The notes beneath the pieces were generated by a model. That model saw only the letters and a list, made by a program, of their open reading frames with translations, searched no databases and was not told the DNA's origin. A stretch of 64,000 nucleotides of DNA. It comes from Pantoea rwandensis. Lineage in GTDB: Bacteria > Pseudomonadota > Gammaproteobacteria > Enterobacterales > Enterobacteriaceae. The stretch is taken from the NCBI RefSeq assembly GCF_002095475.1, contig NZ_MLFR01000009.1, positions 88,640 through 152,639 of the forward strand, read 5' to 3'. A program made the translations under genes and the position numbers. Of the stretch, positions 58,089 through 64,000 are shown piece after piece; the stretch's first letter is position 1, and each line of letters opens with the position of its first letter.

Positions 58089-58241
58089 TTATTGCATTGA
58101 TGGCCATTTTTTGGCTTTTGGCGCGGGTTGCACCGACGTATTAAGCGCCGGTGCGCTGCCTTCCAGTGCGACTCCTGCTAGCGTAAAAGCGGAGAAGCGC
58201 AGCCAGCGCTGCCAGGTTTGTTCACTTTTTGTTTTTTCCAT
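58089..58241 (-). CDS. Small hypothetical protein, 50 aa
   Basis: The minus strand encodes MEKTKSEQTWQRWLRFSAF... and ends WPSMQ, with a good GAGGTG ribosome site 4 nt before the ATG (58239-58241). The middle (FSAFTLAGVALEG) is mildly hydrophobic, and the C-terminus is basic (PAPKAKKW). It ends 3 nt from the DUF1348 stop. I do not recognise it. The ribosome site and clean frame are the only support. Confidence 0.5.
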   Translation of the reverse strand: MEKTKSEQTWQRWLRFSAFTLAGVALEGSAPALNTSVQPAPKAKKWPSMQ

Positions 58242-58386
58242 TTTGCACCTCGCTGATGTTCAACCCAGCATCAACGCTGCACAATTCATGCCAGCTTACC
58301 GCTCTCAGCGCCACGCGGGCCGGACGGGGTTTGCTACACTGCGCCGGCGCTGGAGTGGTGCAAATGGTGTGTCGTGGTGCAGAAAA

Positions 58387-58503
58387 TTAACGCCGACGCG
58401 AAGGGTAGTGCTGGATCAGGCGGTGGCGGTAAGTCTGCCAGCAGCGATAGGCCCCGAAGATAAACAGGCCGGCGGATACGGCAACAATCATATAAATCAT
58501 CAT
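58387..58503 (-). CDS. Small putative membrane protein, 38 aa
   Basis: The minus strand encodes MMIYMIVAVSAGLFIFGAYR followed by a basic tail ending HYPSRRR. This is one transmembrane helix with a positively charged cytoplasmic end, typical of enterobacterial small membrane proteins. CAGGA lies 7 nt before the first ATG (58501-58503). It is divergent from apbE and upstream of the 50-aa ORF. I do not recognise it. Confidence 0.5.
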   Translation of the reverse strand: MMIYMIVAVSAGLFIFGAYRCWQTYRHRLIQHYPSRRR

Positions 58504-58644
58504 CTGGCGTTCCTGTATTCGTTGTCATGCGGGAACGCGCTATCCTGAGTCAACCTGAGTGCAACATCAAGTTGCTTTAGCCTGTTTTACAAGCGGTTTA
58601 TGCTTTGAAATAGGATGAATTAATACGTTACAGATGAGGAAGGA

Positions 58645-59682
58645 ATGGGATTTAAGAACATTCTGCTAATGAGTGTGTTAGCTGCGAGCTTGAGTGGCTG
58701 CGATCGGCAAGAGCCGCGATCCGCGCTGGTGTTGGAAGGAAAAACCATGGGTACCGTCTGGCGTGTCAGCCTTGCGGGTGTTGAACCCGGGCGTAAAGCG
58801 GATTTACAGCGCGCTATCCAACAGCAGCTTGATCACGATGATCAGACGCTCTCAACATGGAAGAAAGATTCGGTTCTGTCACGCTTCAATCAGTATCATG
58901 GCAGTGACCCACAGCCCGTCAGTGCTGATATGGCCGATATCGTGGTAGAAGCCTTGCGCATCGGCAAGAAAACCGAGGGTGCAATGGATATCACCGTAGG
59001 CCCGCTGGTCAATCTTTGGGGCTTTGGTCCGGCGAAGCAGCCCACGCATACCCCAACAGATGCGGAGATAGCCGCCGCCAAAGCGCAGACTGGATTACAA
59101 CACCTGCAGGTTATCCAGAACGTTGAAGGGCAGTGGCTACAAAAAGATCTGCCTGCACTTTACGTGGATCTCTCGACGATGGGGGAAGGTTACGCCACTG
59201 ACCACCTGGCGCGGCTGATGGAGCAACAGGGCATTACCGACTATCTGGTATCGGTCGGCGGCGCAGTACTGAGCCGTGGTGAGAACGCCAGCGATCAACC
59301 CTGGCGCGTTGCCATCCAGAAACCCACCGATCGAGAAAACGCAGTTGAAGCGCGTGTTGACTTACAGGGGCATGGCATCAGCACGTCAGGCAGCTATCGC
59401 AACTATTATGAACTCGATGGTAAACGTATTTCTCACGTGATCGATCCCGCGACGGGGCGGCCCATCGACCATAAACTGGTGTCGGCAACGGTGATCGCCA
59501 CGACGGCGCTAGAAGCGGATGGTTGGGATACCGGCCTGATGGTGCTGGGGACCGAACGTGCTAAGGCACTGGCGTTGAAGGAACACTTGGCGGTGTATCT
59601 GATCAGCAAGCAGGGTGATGGTTTTGCGCATTGGATGTCACCACAATTCAAATCCTTCCTTATTGATCAGGAAGATAAGTAA
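58645..59682 (+). CDS. apbE: FAD:protein FMN transferase ApbE (lipoprotein)
   Basis: ApbE, 345 residues, attaches FMN to threonines of target proteins such as Rnf/Nqr subunits, and acts outside the cytoplasmic membrane. A lipoprotein signal ends in the lipobox LSGC (residue 20 region). Conserved motifs are DITVGPLVNLWGFGP, DLSTMGEGYATD, SVGGAVLSRG, HVIDPATGRPI and ALEADGWDTGLMVLG with the metal-binding Asp. An AGGAAGG site precedes the ATG. Synteny ompC-apbE is as in E. coli. Confidence 0.95.
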   Translation: MGFKNILLMSVLAASLSGCDRQEPRSALVLEGKTMGTVWRVSLAGVEPGRKADLQRAIQQQLDHDDQTLSTWKKDSVLSRFNQYHGSDPQPVSADMADIVVEALRIGKKTEGAMDITVGPLVNLWGFGPAKQPTHTPTDAEIAAAKAQTGLQHLQVIQNVEGQWLQKDLPALYVDLSTMGEGYATDHLARLMEQQGITDYLVSVGGAVLSRGENASDQPWRVAIQKPTDRENAVEARVDLQGHGISTSGSYRNYYELDGKRISHVIDPATGRPIDHKLVSATVIATTALEADGWDTGLMVLGTERAKALALKEHLAVYLISKQGDGFAHWMSPQFKSFLIDQEDK

Positions 59683-59697
59683 TTTCGGGAGGCGTGT

Positions 59698-60339
59698 ATG
59701 TTGGATCTGTTTAGTGAAGAGGCGCCGTGGCAGGAACCGTTAGCGGAAGGCGCGGTGATTTTGCGTCGTCGCGCACGCGATCATGCCGATGCCCTACTGG
59801 CTGCGATTCATGAGATCGCCGGGCAAAACCCGTTCGCACACCGAATTACGCCGGGTGGCCACCGTATGTCGGTGGCGATGACCAACTGCGGTGATTTGGG
59901 CTGGTCGAGCGACTCGCGTGGTTATCAATATACTGAGCAGGACAACAACAGCGGGCACAAGTGGCCACCGATGCCCGCGCTTTTTCGTGAGCTTGCTCAG
60001 CAAACGGCAGAGGAAGCGGGTTTTCCCGGTTTCAATCCCGATGCTTGCCTCATTAACCGCTATGAACCGGGCGCAAAACTGACGCTGCATCAGGACAAAG
60101 ATGAAAAAGATCTGCGTCAGCCGATTGTGTCCGTCTCATTGGGATTGCCCGCCGTGTTTCAGTTTGGTGGTTTCGAACGCGGTGATGCGACGCAACGTGT
60201 CCTGTTAGAACATGGCGATATCGTAGTATGGGGAGGGCCTTCCCGGCTGCGTTACCACGGGATTCTGCCGCTTAAACCTGGCATTCATCATGATGCCGGC
60301 GCCTTTCGCTACAACCTGACGTTCCGACGCGCCCATTAG
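59698..60339 (+). CDS. alkB: DNA/RNA alkylation-damage dioxygenase AlkB
   Basis: AlkB, 213 residues, is an Fe(II)/2-oxoglutarate dioxygenase that removes 1-methyladenine and 3-methylcytosine lesions. The metal triad is visible in LHQDKDE (His, Asp) and RLRYHGILPL (His), and the 2-oxoglutarate-binding RYNLTFRR closes the domain. It begins 15 nt after apbE and is probably co-transcribed. In E. coli the adaptive-response gene ada sits between apbE and alkB; no ada is present here. Confidence 0.95.
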   Translation: MLDLFSEEAPWQEPLAEGAVILRRRARDHADALLAAIHEIAGQNPFAHRITPGGHRMSVAMTNCGDLGWSSDSRGYQYTEQDNNSGHKWPPMPALFRELAQQTAEEAGFPGFNPDACLINRYEPGAKLTLHQDKDEKDLRQPIVSVSLGLPAVFQFGGFERGDATQRVLLEHGDIVVWGGPSRLRYHGILPLKPGIHHDAGAFRYNLTFRRAH

Positions 60340-60424
60340 CGGCGCGCAGGGTGAGAATTATTCTTGCTATCAATTGATCCGCCATTAAACTGCAGGCTGC
60401 TTTATTGACCTCCGGAATCTGTTA

Positions 60425-62077
60425 ATGGCATTGCTGCACGTGGTTTATCGCCAGTATCGCTGGCCTTTCATTGGTGTCATTCTGCTTACGTTGTTAAGCG
60501 CTGCGCTCGGCATCGGCCTGATTGCCTACATCAACAACGAGTTGATTGTGGCAGTCAATACTTCCATTTCCGTGCTGCCGAGTTTTCTTGGTCAGCTGTT
60601 TCTGCTGATGGCGGTCACGCTGGGATCGCAGTTGGCGCTCACTCAACTCGGACATCACTTCGTCTGGCGTCTGCGCGGCGAATTCATTAAACGCATCCTT
60701 GATACGCGTGTTGAGCGCATTGAGCAGATTGGCAACGCCCAATTGCTAGCTGGCCTCACCAGTGATGTGCGTGCCATTACCATCGCTTTTGTGCGTCTGC
60801 CGGAACTGATTCAGGGCATCATTATTACTCTGGGTTCTGCGCTCTATCTGGCGTGGCTGTCACCTAAGATGCTGCTGATTACCTCGCTTTGGCTGGTGAT
60901 CACCTTGGTGGGCGGGTGGTTGTTGGTATCGCGTGTTTATCAGCACATGGCAAAACTGCGTGAAATTGAAGATGATCTGTACCGTGATTTCCAGACCATC
61001 ATTGAAGGGCGTAAAGAGCTGCAACTAAACCGTGAACGAGCACAGCTGATTTATGACACCGTTTATCAGGAAGATGCCACCCGCTATCGCCACCATATCG
61101 TCCGTGCCGATACGTTCCATCTGAGTGCCGTTAACTGGTCGAACATCATGATGTTGGGTGCGATCGGCATTGTGTTCTTTATGGCCAACGGCCTTGGCTG
61201 GGCCAATACCGCCGTGGCAGCGACCTATTCACTGACGCTGCTTTTCCTGCGTACTCCGCTGCTGGCGGCGGTGGGTGCACTGCCCACTTTACTGAGCGCG
61301 CAGGTGGCCTTACGCAAAATCAACACCTTCGACCTCGCTCCTTATGATGCGCAGTTCAAAGCACTGCCACAGGTGAGCGACTGGCAAACGCTGGAGCTGC
61401 GTGACGTCTGCTTCCATTACGGTGAGCACGGTTTTCAGGTGGGCCCGATTAACCTGACGTTGCGTCGTGGTGAACTGGTCTTTCTGATTGGCGGTAACGG
61501 CAGCGGTAAATCAACCCTGGCGATGCTGTTGACCGGCCTCTATCAGCCGCAGTCAGGCAGCCTGCTGCTAGATGGGAAAGAGGTGGACTGGCATAACCTC
61601 GATGCCTATCGCAAGCATTTCTCAGCGGTGTTTACCGATGTGCATCTGTTTGATCGTCTCATCACTCAGGGGGGCCAGCCTGCTAATCCTGCCTTGGTCC
61701 AGCAGTGGCTGGAACGCCTGAAAATGCAGGACAAGCTGAAGTTAGAGGGCAACAAGGTGCTGAATCTGCAACTGTCAAAAGGGCAGAGCAAGCGCTTGGC
61801 GCTGCTGCTTGCGGCGGCGGAGGAACGCGACATTTTGCTGCTCGATGAATGGGCTGCGGATCAGGATCCGCATTTTCGGCGTATTTTCTATCGCGAATTA
61901 TTACCTTGGCTTCAGGCGTCGGGCAAAACAGTGTTTGCGATCAGTCATGACGATCACTACTTCATTCATGCCGATCGATTACTGGAGATGCGGGAAGGCA
62001 AACTGAGCGAACTGACCGGCAATGAGCGCGAGATGGCGACGCTGGATGCGGTAAAGCGCACCGACACGGGCCATTAA
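60425..62077 (+). CDS. yojI: ABC exporter YojI (peptide/microcin efflux)
   Basis: YojI, 550 residues, has six N-terminal membrane helices (about 10-290) fused to an ATPase domain with Walker [10 protein letters not shown], an unusual signature LSKGQSKRL, and Walker [13 protein letters not shown]. This is a half-transporter of the cyclic-peptide/SyrD exporter group. E. coli YojI exports microcin J25 together with TolC. Synteny after alkB agrees with E. coli. Confidence 0.94.
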   Translation: MALLHVVYRQYRWPFIGVILLTLLSAALGIGLIAYINNELIVAVNTSISVLPSFLGQLFLLMAVTLGSQLALTQLGHHFVWRLRGEFIKRILDTRVERIEQIGNAQLLAGLTSDVRAITIAFVRLPELIQGIIITLGSALYLAWLSPKMLLITSLWLVITLVGGWLLVSRVYQHMAKLREIEDDLYRDFQTIIEGRKELQLNRERAQLIYDTVYQEDATRYRHHIVRADTFHLSAVNWSNIMMLGAIGIVFFMANGLGWANTAVAATYSLTLLFLRTPLLAAVGALPTLLSAQVALRKINTFDLAPYDAQFKALPQVSDWQTLELRDVCFHYGEHGFQVGPINLTLRRGELVFLIGGNGSGKSTLAMLLTGLYQPQSGSLLLDGKEVDWHNLDAYRKHFSAVFTDVHLFDRLITQGGQPANPALVQQWLERLKMQDKLKLEGNKVLNLQLSKGQSKRLALLLAAAEERDILLLDEWAADQDPHFRRIFYRELLPWLQASGKTVFAISHDDHYFIHADRLLEMREGKLSELTGNEREMATLDAVKRTDTGH

Positions 62078-62202
62078 CGGCTGGCGGGATAGCTTAGCGA
62101 AAACCCTTATTGGGCAAAGTGTTGGCTGACAGGTAAGGTGAATTTCAACAGAGATTCCTCGTCTCTGTCTCCCTGGAACACTTCTGTCGTCTTGTGTTGT
62201 CA

Positions 62203-62234
62203 CCGGCTCGGGTTTATTTCTGAGCCGGTTTTTT
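62203..62234 (+). terminator. Terminator downstream of yojI
   Basis: CCGGCTC (62203-62209) pairs with GAGCCGG (62222-62228), followed by six Ts. It overlaps the 3' end of the convergent phosphopantetheinyl transferase gene. It stands 126 nt beyond yojI, which leaves room for a 3'-derived small RNA. Confidence 0.8.
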
Positions 62235-62957
62235 ATTATCTGAAAGCGGGTGCGTGACCAGAGTGATGACCCGATCAGCGTTTTGCCAAAATTCTGCCTG
62301 CAGCACAGTATGGGTGTTAAAGCTGGCAGAGAAATCCTGTGTTAAGCGCAGCGCGGCCCGGCCCTGTGTCACATTCAGTTCAATCAATTCCGCCTGCAGA
62401 AAATCCATGGGCTGATGTAGCTGCGGCCATAATGCTTTATACAGGCTCTCCTTAAGCGAGAACAGCAGGGTGGCAGCCAGCGAAAAGGGCAGGGAGAGTG
62501 TTTCCAACAGCCTGCGTTCGGCGTTATTCATCAGCAATTCCACGGTCTCTTGTGCTGTGTGTTCAGCCATCACCTGTTCCACATCAATGCCGATACACGA
62601 GGGATGCTGTGTGGCGGCGACGACGGCCATTTGCTGAGAATGCGAAAGCGATGCCTGAATGCCCGCGGGCCATAATGGTGAGCGGTCAGGCGCGTTGCGC
62701 AGGACAAAATCGGGCATCTCAAAAGTAGAGAGCATTTGCTGAGCCAGCCAGCGGCTAGCCAGATGTTCAGCTTTGCGTTTGATGACTGCACTTTGCAAGG
62801 TCAGAGGGAGCGGTAATTGCCACTGATGATGCAGGTCTTGATGCCATTGTTGTTGGTCAAAATGACACCATGCGATAGCCACCGGATTCTGCCAGAGAGC
62901 CGCCGCAGTAATAAAAGAGGAAGAGGGCAGAGCGAGTGCGGTTTCAGAAGGGAACAT
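62214..62957 (-). CDS. EntD-like 4'-phosphopantetheinyl transferase
   Basis: This 247-residue protein has the two Sfp/EntD-type signatures, GIDVEQV (metal-binding Asp, about residue 124) and FSLKESLYKALWP (Glu and Lys, about 165), plus the substrate region SLSHSQQMAVVAA. Such enzymes load phosphopantetheine onto carrier domains of NRPS/PKS enzymes such as enterobactin synthase. No synthetase gene lies in the window, so the partner is elsewhere. Start ATG is complementary to 62955-62957. Confidence 0.85.
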   Translation of the reverse strand: MFPSETALALPSSSFITAAALWQNPVAIAWCHFDQQQWHQDLHHQWQLPLPLTLQSAVIKRKAEHLASRWLAQQMLSTFEMPDFVLRNAPDRSPLWPAGIQASLSHSQQMAVVAATQHPSCIGIDVEQVMAEHTAQETVELLMNNAERRLLETLSLPFSLAATLLFSLKESLYKALWPQLHQPMDFLQAELIELNVTQGRAALRLTQDFSASFNTHTVLQAEFWQNADRVITLVTHPLSDNKKPAQK

Positions 62958-63035
62958 AAAGCATCACGGCTGACGGAAAAACGTAGTTTTACCAGTCAGC
63001 CGCGAGGAGAGCAAGCCAAAGGGGCTCACCCATTA

Positions 63036-63251
63036 TTAGTGGTTAGGCGGAATCGCCATACCTTTAATCTGCACGACGAAGTGCTGGTTGCCTTTAGTGA
63101 TGCGTGCACCGCGATCACACCAACGTGAGGCGAGACGGAAGAAATCGTCGCTGCCGATATCGTAAGCCAGTTCAACTTTACTAATACCTGAGTGCAGGAG
63201 TTCTTCCGCATCCTGCAGGTTTTTTGCCTTGATGACCATAATATTGTCCAT
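63036..63251 (-). CDS. Small hypothetical protein, 71 aa
   Basis: The frame encodes MDNIMVIKAKNLQDAEELL... and ends GMAIPPNH. It looks soluble and compact, with alternating beta and alpha character. Two starts are possible: ATG at 63251 with no clear ribosome site, or ATG at 63239 (MVIKAKN) with GGA 7 nt upstream. Its composition is normal for the genome. I do not recognise the family with certainty. Composite element C lies 150 bp upstream of it. Confidence 0.6.
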   Translation of the reverse strand: MDNIMVIKAKNLQDAEELLHSGISKVELAYDIGSDDFFRLASRWCDRGARITKGNQHFVVQIKGMAIPPNH

Positions 63252-63494
63252 CGAAAAACAGGAGACATTAGATTAGTTAATTAATGTGACAGTTTTGTTT
63301 CAAATAGATGAAGTCGACAATATTTAGTGATAAATGTGATCCCGCTCCGCTTTGATTGCTTTCGGTAAGTGATTGAATTTTTATTAAAAGGGTGCGATAG
63401 CACCGTACTGGTCAGTGAAGGTGCTGTTTGGGTAGGCTGTTATTTTCAAGTAGTAGTGGCTTTTCTTGTGCGTGCGTCGGTGAAGGCCACAGCG

Positions 63495-63678
63495 CCTCTG
63501 CTGCTGCCGGGCCGTCCTCGCGCCGCTTCGCGGTGCCTTCGGCTGCAACGTCGTGCCGGACGGACCGTTCGGGTAAGGCCATCCAGGCCAACCCGAACTG
63601 CCAGTCGCATCCCTGCAACTGGCTCCTGGCACAACGTCTCCGCCTCAGCGCTGCGAATAGCCCTTGCAGCAGCAGAGG
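63495..63678 (+). repeat. Module M1 of composite element C
   Basis: This 184-bp module is closed by CCTCTGCTGCTGC (63495-63507) and GCAGCAGCAGAGG (63666-63678), perfectly complementary. Its sequence is nearly the reverse complement of M1 in copy B. Confidence 0.8.
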
Positions 63679-63700
63679 CGCTGTGGCCTCAGACAATGTG

Positions 63701-63779
63701 CCCTTTGTGGCAGTAAAAGCGCTATTGCCTGAGCCATCTAACCCTTTGTAGTAGTAAAAACGCTATCGCCTGAGCCATC
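63701..63779 (+). repeat. Tandem duplication of 38 bp in the copy C linker
   Basis: Units 63701-63738 and 63742-63779 each run from CCCTTTGT to GCCTGAGCCATC and differ at about five positions. Copies A and B have only one, partly altered, version of this stretch. Confidence 0.85.
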
Positions 63780-63819
63780 GCGTCTTTTCCAGCAGCGTAA
63801 ACAGATATTAGCAAGCAGG

Positions 63820-64000
63820 CTGGTGCCGCTCTGGGGCTGGCATTTCGCAGCGCTGAACGGAATGAGGAAGCCAGGAGAGCCAGCATGGATGCTGGCGAAA
63901 GGTGCAGCCGGGACAGGGAAAGTCCCGTCTGCGCCGGTCCGTCAGGCTGACGAGTGAAGTGAAGGTACCGCGTCAGCGGCGCGAGGGCAGCCCGCCCCAG
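63820..64000 (+). repeat. Module M2 of composite element C (incomplete at window end)
   Basis: The module opens with CTGGTGCCGCTCTGGGGC (63820-63837). Hairpins CCAGCAT/ATGCTGG (63880-63895) and GGTGCAG/CTGCGCC enclosing GGGAC/GTCCC (63901-63935) occupy the positions of different-sequence stems in copy A. GCTGACG/CGTCAGC flanks the conserved GAAGTGAAGGTACC segment. The closing arm lies at or beyond the edge. Confidence 0.78.

Larger units (their letters stand above)
63403..64000 (+). repeat. Composite structured element, copy C (cut by window end)
   Basis: The left end CGTACTGGTCAGTGA (63404-63418) matches the copy A terminus with few changes, preceded by a GGTGC-GATA-GCACC hairpin. In copy A orientation there follow a terminator-like hairpin (63436-63460), M1 (63495-63678), a 141-bp linker with a tandem duplication, and M2 (from 63820) running to the edge. 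Only the far terminal repeat is missing. It is closest in sequence to copy B. Confidence 0.83.

Noticed and set aside
63369..63716. 115-codon frame across composite element C, with similar frames in copies A and B
   Set aside because: Arginine/serine-rich frames recur because the DNA is repeated. Differences between copies follow base pairing rather than codon positions, and starts are not shared.

Overview
The window is chromosomal DNA of an enterobacterium, most likely Erwiniaceae (Pantoea/Erwinia-like). The basis is near-identity of the core proteins to their Escherichia coli counterparts (AlaA, Nuo, NrdA/B, GyrA, Rcs), enterobacterial gene order (yfbR-alaA-lrhA-nuoA..N; yfaE-nrdB-nrdA; ubiG/gyrA; rcsC/rcsB-rcsD; micF/ompC-apbE-alkB-yojI), and an ERIC-type repeat. 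The genus is inferred from remembered protein similarity, not from a search.

Layout. 1-4146: end of yfbR, alaA, a long gap, lrhA and the nuo promoter region. 4147-19316: the complete 13-gene complex I operon with fused nuoCD. 19317-20007: the first copy of a composite, structured, non-coding repeat ('composite element', copy A). 20008-25699: a DUF308/HdeD-like membrane protein with a putative peptidase-like tail, elaA, opgD, elaB, an ERIC element and yfaY. 25772-29517: yfaE-nrdB-nrdA (class Ia ribonucleotide reductase) with DnaA-box and NrdR-box candidates upstream. 29983-37690: the autoinducer-2 (lsr) locus: lsrK and lsrR leftward, lsrACDB rightward, no lsrF, and a frameshifted lsrG. 37707-38312: composite element copy B. 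38373-48342: ubiG, gyrA, rcsC, rcsB, rcsD. 48363-55245: an MFS transporter gene broken by one frameshift and a small type I secretion cluster (601-residue Ig-like repeat protein, ABC exporter, HlyD-type adaptor). This lies between rcsD and micF-ompC, which are close neighbours in E. coli. 55429-62077: micF, ompC, a TetR repressor divergent from a DUF1348 gene with two perfect 18-bp palindromes between them, two small ORFs, apbE, alkB (without ada) and yojI. 62214-63251: a phosphopantetheinyl transferase and a small unknown gene. 63403-64000: composite element copy C, cut by the window end.

The most unusual feature is the composite element. Each complete copy is about 565-606 bp. It has imperfect terminal inverted repeats near TAATRCTCGTCAGTTA, one Rho-independent-terminator-like hairpin just inside one end, and two roughly 185-bp modules (M1, M2) facing in opposite directions. 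Each module is closed by its own 13-18 bp inverted repeat. M1 and M2 share ordered sequence blocks, so they are paralogues. Between copies several stems change on both arms and keep pairing, which is covariation, and one stem in copy C pairs only as RNA through G-U wobbles. I see no credible protein in the element. In copies A and B the internal terminator sits just 3' of a gene (nuoN, ubiG) in the sense orientation.

Two genes (lsrG and the MFS transporter) are each broken by a single-base change in an A/T homopolymer. Either both are recent losses or they are sequencing errors; the sequence alone cannot decide.
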